In this document: positions 17,395 through 24,359 of the stretch, one piece after another | Layout of the letters: every line of letters begins with the position of its first letter | Numbering within the stretch: the stretch's first letter is position 1 | DNA from: Candidatus Flavonifractor merdipullorum | GTDB lineage: Bacteria > Bacillota > Clostridia > Oscillospirales > Oscillospiraceae | Length of the DNA stretch: 35,275 nucleotides | NCBI GenBank assembly: GCA_019114165.1 | Contig: DXGA01000105.1 | Location: forward strand, 1 to 35,275 | Reading direction: 5' to 3' | Made by a program: the position numbers and the translations under genes | The notes under the pieces: generated by a model | The model's database searches: none | Told to the model about the DNA's origin: nothing | Seen by the model: the letters and a program-made list of their open reading frames with translations, nothing else

Positions 17395-17423
17395 TTGACA
17401 CGGGAACATAATGGGGTTACACT
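17395..17423 (+). promoter_or_regulatory. Promoter of the cupin gene
   Basis: TTGACA (17395-17400), a 17-bp spacer and TACACT (17418-17423). The cupin start codon is about 40 nt downstream of the expected transcription start. Confidence 0.8.
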
Positions 17424-17469
17424 GTACGCAAGAGCCGCTCTCAGCGGCAATTTTACGGAGGTGCTCAGT

Positions 17470-17799
17470 ATGATAATTCCTTATAACACCATGGAAGAGG
17501 AACATTTCCCCAATTTCAAGGGCGGCGAAGGCGCTTTAGAGGCCAAGATGTTCTTTGACGGACTCAACCGCATCCTGCATGGGCGGCTGGTCCCCGGCGC
17601 CTCCATCGGGCTGCACACCCACGAGACGGGCAGCGAGATCATCTATATCCTCTCCGGTACCGGCAAGGTGCTCTTTGACGACGGAGAAGAGACGGTCACC
17701 GCCGGTCAGTGCCACTACTGCCCCAAGGGTCACACCCACAGTCTCATCAACAACAGCGACGCGGACCTGGTCTTCTTCGCCGTGGTGCCCGAGCAGTAA
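17470..17799 (+). CDS. Single-domain cupin protein
   Basis: The 109-residue protein is a small beta-barrel cupin. Motif 1 (GLHTHETGSEIIYILSGTG) supplies two His and one Glu as metal ligands, and motif 2 (CHYCPKGHTHSLIN) supplies the last His. Such proteins may be isomerases, dioxygenases or sensors; nothing here picks one. The ATG at 17470 has GGAGGT 7 nt upstream. The gene is the only + strand gene in this block. It ends 2 nt before the stop of the response regulator gene, with no terminator between them. Confidence 0.88.
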   Translation: MIIPYNTMEEEHFPNFKGGEGALEAKMFFDGLNRILHGRLVPGASIGLHTHETGSEIIYILSGTGKVLFDDGEETVTAGQCHYCPKGHTHSLINNSDADLVFFAVVPEQ

Positions 17800-17801
17800 A
17801 C

Positions 17802-18485
17802 TCAGCTCTCCCGCAGCACATAGCCCACGCCGCGGACGGTGTGGATGAGCTTGATGCCGAAAGGCTCCTCCAGCTTGGCCCGGAGAAAGCGGATATAGAC
17901 GTCTACCGCGTTGGTCTCCCCCACATAGTCATAGCCCCACACATGGTCCAGCAGGGACTCCCGGGTGACCACCTTTTCCTTGTTCTCCAGAAGGTAGTGC
18001 AAAAGGTCGAATTCCCGCCGGGTCAGCTCCACCGGCGTCTCGCCCACCGTGACGGTGTGCCGCTCGGTGTCCATGGTGAGGACGCCGGCGGTGAGGAGCG
18101 CGCTGTGGTTTTGCACCGCCGTCCGTCCTTTGCGCAGGGCCGCCCGGATGCGGGCCAGTAATTCCTCGATGGCAAAGGGCTTTGTGATGTAGTCGTCGGC
18201 GCCGGAATCCAGCCCGGCCACCTTATCCACCACCGTGTCCCGGGCGGTGAGCATGATGACCGGCAGGTCGCTTTCCCGCCGCAGACGGCGCAGCACTTCC
18301 ATTCCCGACAGAGCGGGCAGCATGATATCCAGTAAAACCAGGTCAAAATTGCCGGAGAGCGCCTTTTCCAGGCCGCTCCGTCCGTCAAAGGCTTTTTCCA
18401 CTTCATAGCCCTCATAGCGCAGCTCCAGCTCCACCATGCGGGCCAGTTTTTCCTCATCCTCCACCAGAAGGATCCGCTCTGCCAT
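17802..18485 (-). CDS. OmpR-family response regulator
   Basis: The 227-residue regulator has a receiver domain with the acidic pocket (VEDEE), the phospho-acceptor Asp 53 in LVLLDIMLP, the switch Thr (MLTARD) and the conserved Lys (ITKPF). An OmpR/PhoB winged helix follows (about 128-224, ELTRREFDLLHYLLENKEKVVTRESLLDHVWGYDY). It probably receives phosphate from the histidine kinase at 15356-16831. GGGGGGAAG lies close upstream of the ATG. It follows the DUF4342 gene by 39 nt. Its nearest relatives cannot be told from sequence alone. Confidence 0.95.
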   Translation of the reverse strand: MAERILLVEDEEKLARMVELELRYEGYEVEKAFDGRSGLEKALSGNFDLVLLDIMLPALSGMEVLRRLRRESDLPVIMLTARDTVVDKVAGLDSGADDYITKPFAIEELLARIRAALRKGRTAVQNHSALLTAGVLTMDTERHTVTVGETPVELTRREFDLLHYLLENKEKVVTRESLLDHVWGYDYVGETNAVDVYIRFLRAKLEEPFGIKLIHTVRGVGYVLRES

Positions 18486-18500
18486 ATTCTTCCCCCCTGA

Positions 18501-18526
18501 GTCCGGCCCTATGGCCGGGCTTTTTT
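18501..18526 (+). terminator. Plus-strand terminator upstream of the response regulator
   Basis: CCGGCC (18503-18508) pairs with GGCCGG (18513-18518), extended by G-C and T-G pairs, with a 4-nt loop and six T (18521-18526) on the + strand only. It lies between two - strand genes, so the only evident + strand transcript it could end is one from the cupin promoter. Confidence 0.7.
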
Positions 18527-19100
18527 ATGTTTTTCCGCCGCTCCGCCGGACCTGGTCCTTCATGTCCTCCACGGTGTCCGACATACTGTTCATGGCGTCG
18601 TTCAGGTCCTTGCGGCCCAGATCGGGGCCGGAAAACTGATACCGGCACCCCAAAAAGAGTCCCATGATGAGTAACGGCACCGTGATATAAAAGACACAGA
18701 TCACCGCAATGATGAGGATGAGCAGCGGCATGGAGGTCAACAGCTTTCCCTGCCGCCATACCTCGAAGCGGTTATGGGTGGACGGGTCCAGGGCATGGAA
18801 AAGAGCGCTGAACAGCTCCTTGACGCTCTCCCATAACCCGTTCCATCCGCCGCTCCGGGTCCCTTGCGCCTCATTATATCCGGCCGTCTCTTTTCCGGGC
18901 GCGGAGGGCGGTATGTTAGCCCCCGGACGGGTGGAGTAGGTCCCGCCGCTTCCCGGCGTCCTGGTCTTTCCCCGCCGCTCCAGATCAATGAGAGCGTCCA
19001 GCAAATCGCCGTTGCTGCGCTCCAGCGCCGCCTTGGCCTCTTCATAGGTGACGTCCGCCTTTTCCCGCAGACGTTCCACATCTTCCAGCGTAACCGCCAT
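18525..19100 (-). CDS. DUF4342 membrane protein with N-terminal UBA-like domain
   Basis: This 191-residue protein has an N-terminal UBA-like three-helix region (about 1-45, VERLREKADVTYEEAKAALERSNGD with the following LLDALIDLE), as in EF-Ts and NAC. A flexible Gly/Pro/Ser linker follows, then a DUF4342-like region (about 85-150) with one or two hydrophobic stretches at about 118-152, and a charged C-terminal helix. It matches DUF4342 proteins, whose function is unknown. It is the first gene of the - strand regulator block, 39 nt before the response regulator. TATACT at 19143-19138 may be its -10, but no good -35 was found; the rest of the 19101-19240 stretch holds nothing clear. Confidence 0.75.
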   Translation of the reverse strand: MAVTLEDVERLREKADVTYEEAKAALERSNGDLLDALIDLERRGKTRTPGSGGTYSTRPGANIPPSAPGKETAGYNEAQGTRSGGWNGLWESVKELFSALFHALDPSTHNRFEVWRQGKLLTSMPLLILIIAVICVFYITVPLLIMGLFLGCRYQFSGPDLGRKDLNDAMNSMSDTVEDMKDQVRRSGGKT

Positions 19101-19239
19101 TTCTCGAAACTCCTTTCACCCGCGTTTCTTTGCTACCAGTATAGCCGCACAAGAACAAACAGGCATTGGAAGCAGGTTAAAAGCACATTAAAAATTTCAC
19201 GTTACCGTCATTGTACCCCATGGATACCGGCGGCGCAAG

Positions 19240-19278
19240 GGGAAAAGAAAGGGGCGCAGCCGTTGGGCTGCACCCCTT
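19240..19278 (-). terminator. Terminator after the phosphate transporter gene
   Basis: On the - strand AAGGGGTGCAGCC (19278-19266) pairs with 19261-19249 around a 4-nt loop, with one G-U pair that exists only in the - strand RNA. A T-rich tail follows (TTTCTTTTCC). Confidence 0.8.
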
Positions 19279-19291
19279 GAGAGGATGTGAT

Positions 19292-20905
19292 TTACTTTTC
19301 GTAAAGGGCCTGGGCGATGTTGAGGGCATGGTCCAGAATACGCTCGATATCCGTGAGGATCTCGCTGTACAGGATGCTCACCTCGGGATCGGTCTTGCCG
19401 GCCCGCATACGCTTGATCTGGGCGGTGCGGTAACGGCTGTTCTTGTCGTCGCTGTCCGCCTCCAGCACGGCCACAGTGGCCAGATTGCGCTTTTTCTCGG
19501 CCTCTCCCTCTTCGGTGAAGTCGATGGCGCCCAGCGCGTGGGTGGCAAGAGTGCGCAGCTTCACCAGCTCTTCGGTGGTCTCCTCGTCCATGTACAGGTT
19601 CCGCTTCTCCAGCTGCTGGAGATACTCGGCCATGTTCATGGCGTGGTCGCCGATGCGCTCGATGTTGCCGCAGACGATGAGCAGACGGTTGAGCCGGTCG
19701 GAATCGGTCTCCGACATCTCGCGGATGGAGATGTGGCTGACGCAGCGGGTGATCTCGGCGTTGTTCAGGTCGATCTGGTCTTCCTGCTTGGCCACTTCCT
19801 CCAGCTTCTTCTGGTCCCGATCCAGCAGGGCGTCAAAGGCCATTTCCACGTTCTTGCAGGCCATCTGGAACATGACGTTTTCCTGCTTCTTCAGGTCGCT
19901 CAGGGCGATGGAGGTGGAGCCCATGCGCACGGAGTCGGCGAAGCTGTGCTCCTTGCCGTTCTCGCCCTTATCGGGCAGGATGCGGCAGGCAGCGGCAGCC
20001 AGCAGGTTACCGGCGGGCAGCAGAATAGCGGTGGTGACCACGTTGAAGATCACATGGGTAATGGCGATTTGGCTGACCACGTTGCCGGGGATCAGGTTCT
20101 GAATCAGGGAGACAAAGGGGGTGAAAATGCAGATCAGGGTAAAGATCACCGTACCGATGACATTGAACATCAGGTGGATGACGGTGGTGCGCTTGGCGTT
20201 GAGATTGCCGCCCAGCGCAGCGATGACGGCGGTGATGCAGGTGCCGATGTTCTGTCCAAAGAGGACGTAGACGGCGCTGTCCAGACCGATGACGCCGGTG
20301 CTGGCCAGGGCCTGAAGGATGCCGATGCTGGCCGAAGAACTCTGGATGATGGCGGTAAAGACCGCGCCTACCAGGATGCCCAGCAGCGGGTTGGCGGAGA
20401 AGCGGGTGAGCAGATCGATGAAGGGCTGATACTCCTGGAGGGGCGCCATGGAGGAGCTCATCAGCTCCATGCCGATGAAGAGGATGCCCAGGCCGGCGAT
20501 GATCTGTCCGACGCAGGTCACCTTCTGGCTCTTCTTCATCATCATGATGACTACGCCCACAAAGGCAATGATGGGGGCAATCAGGCCAATGTCCAGCGCG
20601 ATGAGCAAGCCGGTCACCGTGGTTCCGATATTGGCGCCCATGATGACGCCCACGGCCTGGCCCAGGGTCATCAGCCCGGCGTTGACGAAGCCCACCACCA
20701 TGACGGTCGTGGCCGATGAGCTCTGGATGACGGCGGTGATGCCGGCGCCCACCAGCATCCCCAGGAAACGGTTGGAGGTCAGCTTTTCCAAAATGGATTT
20801 TAGTCGGTCGCCTGCGGCCACTTCCAGGCCGCCGCTCATCAGCTGCATGCCATAGAGGAACAGGGCAAGGCCGCCGAAGAGCATGAAAATGTCTTCTAAC
20901 TGCAT
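19292..20905 (-). CDS. Na/Pi cotransporter with C-terminal PhoU domain
   Basis: This 537-residue protein is a type II Na+/phosphate cotransporter of the bacterial NptA/YjbB kind. The two inverted-repeat signatures with QSSSA appear as GAGITAVIQSSSATT (about 54-68) and GAVFTAIIQSSSASI (about 179-193), with about eight membrane segments up to residue 305. The C-terminal 200 residues are two PhoU-like helical bundles (VEMAFDALLDRDQ ... ERIGDHAMNMAEY ... DIERILDHALNIA). AAGGAG precedes the ATG at 20905 by about 10 nt. Four Pho-box-like hexamers lie 47-85 bp upstream of the start codon, which suggests control by phosphate limitation. It may import or export phosphate. Confidence 0.93.
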   Translation of the reverse strand: MQLEDIFMLFGGLALFLYGMQLMSGGLEVAAGDRLKSILEKLTSNRFLGMLVGAGITAVIQSSSATTVMVVGFVNAGLMTLGQAVGVIMGANIGTTVTGLLIALDIGLIAPIIAFVGVVIMMMKKSQKVTCVGQIIAGLGILFIGMELMSSSMAPLQEYQPFIDLLTRFSANPLLGILVGAVFTAIIQSSSASIGILQALASTGVIGLDSAVYVLFGQNIGTCITAVIAALGGNLNAKRTTVIHLMFNVIGTVIFTLICIFTPFVSLIQNLIPGNVVSQIAITHVIFNVVTTAILLPAGNLLAAAACRILPDKGENGKEHSFADSVRMGSTSIALSDLKKQENVMFQMACKNVEMAFDALLDRDQKKLEEVAKQEDQIDLNNAEITRCVSHISIREMSETDSDRLNRLLIVCGNIERIGDHAMNMAEYLQQLEKRNLYMDEETTEELVKLRTLATHALGAIDFTEEGEAEKKRNLATVAVLEADSDDKNSRYRTAQIKRMRAGKTDPEVSILYSEILTDIERILDHALNIAQALYEK

Positions 20906-20951
20906 TTCTCTCTTTCTCCTTCTCGGCCGGGCAGGACCGGCATCCCGATTT

Positions 20952-20990
20952 TGTAAAAAATGGGTATTGTCTTTGTATTTCTTTTGTAAA
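20952..20990 (-). promoter_or_regulatory. Pho-box-like array upstream of the Na/Pi cotransporter
   Basis: Read on the - strand from 20990, hexamers TTTACA, AATACA, AATACC and TTTACA recur at exact 11-bp spacing with 5-bp gaps. This is the layout of PhoP-binding Pho boxes in Bacillus (TT-A/C/T-ACA-like repeats); the outer two fit well, the inner two are weaker. The array ends 46 bp before the start codon. No clear -10 hexamer follows it. The remaining bases to 21093 are AT-rich with no other recognised site. Confidence 0.5.
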
Positions 20991-21093
20991 ATACCTGCGT
21001 CTTAATTATTACAAATTTTCCCCATTCCTGCAATCCCTTTTTCTCGGACAAAAGAGAGAATTTTTTCCCTGTGGGAAGAACAGTTCTGTAGGT

Positions 21094-21807
21094 TCAGTCC
21101 TCCCCGCCGGAGGGCTGGCCGCCTCTGGGCTTGTCCAGCGGGTCGATCCACCCCGCCATTTCGGCGGGCAGCGCCTCCCGCACCGCCACGCAGCGGCAGA
21201 TGGGCATTCCCTGATGGTGGAATTTCTCTTCATAGTCGGTCATGATGCCGCAGACGCCGTCCCTGTGCAGGTCGCGGGTGACCTGCTCCAGCCGGAAGCC
21301 CGCCTTGGGAAACTGAAAGAGGGACCACTCAAACAGGTCCTGATTGTCGGTCTTCATATGGATCTCGCCCTTTTCCGGCAGGATCTGCCGGTAACGCATC
21401 AAAAAGTCCGTGTGGGTCAAACGGCGCTTGGCGTGGCGGTTGGAGGGCCAGGGATCGCTGAAATTCAGGTAAATGCGGCTGACCTCGCCGGGCGCGAAGT
21501 ACGCGGGCAGACGCTCGGCATCGGCGTCGATGAAGCGGACATTGGCAATGCCCTGCTCATTGGCCCGCTCCATGGCAATGACCATGGCGTCGGCCACCCG
21601 CTCGATGGCCACGAAAAGCACGTCCGGCTCCGCCGCCGCCGTCTCTACCGTAAATCGTCCCTTGCCGCAGCCGATCTCCAGACGAATCTCCCGGGCCTCC
21701 GGCATTTCGTCTTTCCAATGGCCCCGCATGGACGCCGGGTCGGGGATGAGCATGGCGGCACAGCGCTCCATCCGGGGCGCCAGGTTGGGTTTTTTTCTCA
21801 TTCTCAT
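21094..21807 (-). CDS. trmB: tRNA (guanine-N7-)-methyltransferase
   Basis: The 237-residue enzyme is TrmB, which makes m7G46 in the tRNA variable loop using S-adenosylmethionine. The SAM-binding motif EIGCGKGRF is near residue 43, the acidic FIDADAERL further on, and the family signature NFSDPWPSNRHAKRRLT near 114-128; the C-terminal IMTDYEEKF completes the set. The protein starts MRMRKKP; the first ATG (21807) has AGGTGA about 9 nt upstream. It is the last gene after the LytTR/DUF3021 set, 56 nt from the membrane protein gene. It extends some 20 residues past the usual C-terminus with a Pro/Gly-rich tail. Confidence 0.95.
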   Translation of the reverse strand: MRMRKKPNLAPRMERCAAMLIPDPASMRGHWKDEMPEAREIRLEIGCGKGRFTVETAAAEPDVLFVAIERVADAMVIAMERANEQGIANVRFIDADAERLPAYFAPGEVSRIYLNFSDPWPSNRHAKRRLTHTDFLMRYRQILPEKGEIHMKTDNQDLFEWSLFQFPKAGFRLEQVTRDLHRDGVCGIMTDYEEKFHHQGMPICRCVAVREALPAEMAGWIDPLDKPRGGQPSGGED

Positions 21808-21863
21808 GGTTTTGGTTCACCTCACGGTCATCATACCATATGCCATGCCCGGCGTAAACCGCT

Positions 21864-22244
21864 TTACTTGCTTTTTGACCGCTTCTCAATGGCCCAGGCC
21901 CCCCATCCGGCCAGACAGCCCAGGACCGGCGGCACGCACCAGATGCCAAAGAAGAACCAGGCCATCAGATACCATTCCGCCGTGCTGAGGAACCAGAGCC
22001 CCACCAGTACCAGTGGCAAAAGGGGCAGGAGGATCCGCCAGCGGAGCTTTGCCGTCCGGCACAGCAGCCACTCCAGGAAAAACATGGGGACAAAGTGGAA
22101 GTAGAGCAGCAAAAACTGATGCCACGGCGGAATATTTAAGGGAAGATCTGCAAAAGCAACATAGAAGCTCACGGCGTACACTACAAAGGACAAGAGGAAG
22201 AGGAGCAACAAAATCCGATTGCGTTTTTCTTTCCAGGTTTCCAT
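21864..22244 (-). CDS. Small four-helix membrane protein, unknown
   Basis: I do not recognise a family. The 126-residue protein has a basic start (METWKEKRNR), four hydrophobic segments at about 10-32, 44-62, 69-86 and 92-117, and a basic tail (EKRSKSK), which predicts both ends in the cytoplasm. The ATG at 22244 has GGAGGT 7 nt upstream and lies 16 nt after the stop of the DUF3021 gene, so the frame reaching to 22271 is not used. Being in line with LytTR and DUF3021 genes it may be part of the same membrane system, but this is only context. Confidence 0.7.
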   Translation of the reverse strand: METWKEKRNRILLLLFLLSFVVYAVSFYVAFADLPLNIPPWHQFLLLYFHFVPMFFLEWLLCRTAKLRWRILLPLLPLVLVGLWFLSTAEWYLMAWFFFGIWCVPPVLGCLAGWGAWAIEKRSKSK

Positions 22245-22260
22245 GGTAACACCTCCTTGG

Positions 22261-23811
22261 TTACGCTGCATCCGGTTTTTTATCCTTCCAAAGCCGCCCT
22301 GCCAGCGCCCCCAACGTGAAGAGGACCGGCGGACACAGGCAGCAAAGGGCCGTGATGGCAGTCCGGCTCAGGGTGTGGACGCCGTCATAATAGGCCACGT
22401 CGTAAGTGCCCAGCACCACGCAGGCGGGCAGATCGAGCCGTCCCAGTACCATCCCCGCCGCGGAGTCCATCACTCGTTCGGTGTATCCGGCCATATAGTT
22501 CCCGCCGTATTCCGCCGCCCACTGGGCGTCCCGGGCGTCCAGCGCCAGGCACCGGCTCAGTCCCAGCGCCAGAAAAACAAGCGTCAGAATCAGGCACCAT
22601 ATCAGCAGCCAGCCCGCCGACGGGCGGCGTTTTTTCCCCCACAGGAAGCTCAAAATCAGATAGGAGGCCGCCAACAGGGCCACATAGCCCCAGATGGGCA
22701 AAAACCGGATGCCGTACGGGTAGAGCACCCCCAGCGTTCCCAAGAGGATGACTCCCAGCACCAACGCGCTCTGCACGGCGAAAAATCCACACACCGGCTG
22801 CCAGAAGGGGGGCAGCTCCGGCCAATGGGGACGGCTCTTCCGGGCATAGAGAATGGTGGGAACGAGAAAGCCCGCCATCCACACGCCCCACACCACGCAG
22901 TCGATCCAGGGAGAGAAACTGAGAAAGCCGCTTCCATCATCCCAGCCCGGCACACCGGCCCACAGAACCGCCGCCAGATTGTACGCGCCCACAAAAAAGA
23001 GGATCAAAAACACCCAGAAGGCCCGGTGACGCACGCCCGCCTGCTTGGTTTCATCCCGCTCCCGCCGGAGAAAAACTCCGATCCCCTCACCGACGGCGGT
23101 AAAGAGCACGCCCACCACTGCCATATAAAGGGCGCTGTCGTTCAATAGACCCAGGGCAAAGACCGTCAGGCACACGGCGCACAGCAGGAGATACAAAGGG
23201 CAAAACCCCTGTCGCTTACCCAGGGCCACGCCGGAGGCGATACTGCCCAAAGGCAGGAGGAGGCAGGGATAGATCAGGGCGGTGAGGGCCGGGACCACCT
23301 CGCCGGTGAGCCGTTCCGCGCCGCAGAGTGCCGCGGGCAGGAGGAGATAGATCAGGATACCCACCGGCACAAAGGGCAGTGTCTCCTTCCATCGGAGGGG
23401 CGTGGGGGCGCTCCGGGCAAGGCCCAGCTTTTCCCGGATGGCCTCTAATTCCATCCACCAGCCCGCATAGCGGGAGAGCCAGATGGTCAGGTAGCCGGCG
23501 GTATACAGTCCCACCCACAAAAGAACGCTGTCCCAGCGGTAGAGGTGGGAGAGAAACACCACGGCTCCCACAAAAAGTACCATGGAAATGAGATAGTGCA
23601 GCACCGAACGTCTGGCCACAGACCGTCCGTCGTCGGCAAAGGGCAAGGTGGACACTCCCACCGACGCGCCAAAGGCGGTGGCAAGGAAGATGCCGTACCA
23701 GTGATACACCGTCCAGATACCGTCTCCCAGACTGAAGAGCACACCCACGCCGGTCCCCAGTACGCCGCCGATGAGAATGCGGATCAGCCACGCTTTTTTC
23801 CGCTCGTTCAT
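22261..23811 (-). CDS. DUF3021-type membrane protein with large C-terminal membrane region
   Basis: The 516-residue protein begins with about 135 residues resembling DUF3021, a four-helix membrane domain encoded beside LytTR regulators in Firmicutes. The features used are the early segment with two membrane helices, a middle GVSTLPFADD, and a late pair of helices ending before MELEAIREKLGL. The remaining 380 residues carry about eight more hydrophobic segments in a pattern I do not recognise. DUF3021 proteins are normally about 140 residues, so this looks like a fusion or expansion. The start ATG 23811 has GGAGGG 6 nt upstream; the LytTR gene ends 14 nt before it. It may restrain or signal to LytTR. 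Confidence 0.65.
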   Translation of the reverse strand: MNERKKAWLIRILIGGVLGTGVGVLFSLGDGIWTVYHWYGIFLATAFGASVGVSTLPFADDGRSVARRSVLHYLISMVLFVGAVVFLSHLYRWDSVLLWVGLYTAGYLTIWLSRYAGWWMELEAIREKLGLARSAPTPLRWKETLPFVPVGILIYLLLPAALCGAERLTGEVVPALTALIYPCLLLPLGSIASGVALGKRQGFCPLYLLLCAVCLTVFALGLLNDSALYMAVVGVLFTAVGEGIGVFLRRERDETKQAGVRHRAFWVFLILFFVGAYNLAAVLWAGVPGWDDGSGFLSFSPWIDCVVWGVWMAGFLVPTILYARKSRPHWPELPPFWQPVCGFFAVQSALVLGVILLGTLGVLYPYGIRFLPIWGYVALLAASYLILSFLWGKKRRPSAGWLLIWCLILTLVFLALGLSRCLALDARDAQWAAEYGGNYMAGYTERVMDSAAGMVLGRLDLPACVVLGTYDVAYYDGVHTLSRTAITALCCLCPPVLFTLGALAGRLWKDKKPDAA

Positions 23812-23825
23812 GGTTTTCCCTCCTT

Positions 23826-24266
23826 TCAAAGGTCCAGGGCTTCTTTGATCTTTTTCACATAGCGTCGGGAGACGTAAACCTTTGTTCCGCCCTCCAACGT
23901 CATACAGATGGTACCGGTGAGAGACAGATCCAGCCCGGTCACCTTCCGTAAATTGACGATCTCCGAGTGGGAGATGCGGACGAAGGTATGGCGGTCCAGC
24001 TGCTCTTCCAGCTCATAGAGCCGCTGTTCCACCGTCCAGACGCCGGCGCCGGTCTGGGCCTTCACCAGCTTCTGCTCCCCGTAAAAGCGGAGCACCTCTT
24101 CCGGGGCAAGAAACACCGCCTGCTCCCCCTGCCGGGCGGTGAGCAGTCCGCTTTTCTGCCGGGATAACGCCCTGGCCAGGGCTTCCACCTCCGGCGTCCG
24201 CTCCGCCGCTTCGATGACCACCGCCGGTTCCCTCCGCTCGGGTACGATGCGGATCTCTACCTTCAT
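23826..24266 (-). CDS. LytTR-family DNA-binding regulator
   Basis: The 146-residue protein has a short N-terminal region followed by a LytTR DNA-binding domain (about 45-144). Recognisable blocks are VEALARAL, FYGEQKLVKAQTGAG, LEEQLDRHTFVRISHSEIVNLRKV, and the final YVSRRYVKKIKEAL. It lacks a receiver domain, as usual for the LytTR genes paired with DUF3021 membrane proteins, which are thought to be held at or controlled through the membrane partner. It starts at ATG 24266 behind a GGGAGGG site and lies 14 nt before the DUF3021-type gene. Its targets are unknown; autoregulation is common in the family. Confidence 0.88.
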   Translation of the reverse strand: MKVEIRIVPERREPAVVIEAAERTPEVEALARALSRQKSGLLTARQGEQAVFLAPEEVLRFYGEQKLVKAQTGAGVWTVEQRLYELEEQLDRHTFVRISHSEIVNLRKVTGLDLSLTGTICMTLEGGTKVYVSRRYVKKIKEALDL

Positions 24267-24289
24267 CCCTCTCCCTCCCTTCTGCCCTC

Positions 24290-24318
24290 AGTATAAGGAA
24301 AAAAAGACCGTCCGTCCA
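24290..24318 (-). promoter_or_regulatory. Likely promoter of the LytTR operon
   Basis: TGGACG (24318-24313), a 17-bp spacer and TATACT (24295-24290) on the - strand. The -35 lies inside the tyrA terminator stem, so the two elements share DNA. Confidence 0.45.
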
Positions 24319-24342
24319 CACATTCGGGACAGACGGTCTTTT
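24299..24342 (-). terminator. Terminator after tyrA
   Basis: On the - strand AGAAAAGACCGTC joins a long stem: GACCGTCTGTCC (24338-24327) pairs with 24317-24306, one pair being G-U, with a 9-nt loop and seven T afterwards. Confidence 0.9.
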
Positions 24343-24359
24343 CTCACGGACAGTCGGAC

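Noticed and set aside
19138-19166. Promoter of the DUF4342 gene
   Set aside because: TATACT is a good -10, but none of the hexamers at 16-18 bp upstream resembles TTGACA, so it is mentioned only in the gene entry.
21010-21090. Terminator after trmB
   Set aside because: Short stems are possible (for example TTCCC/GGGAA) but none is followed by a T run on the - strand.
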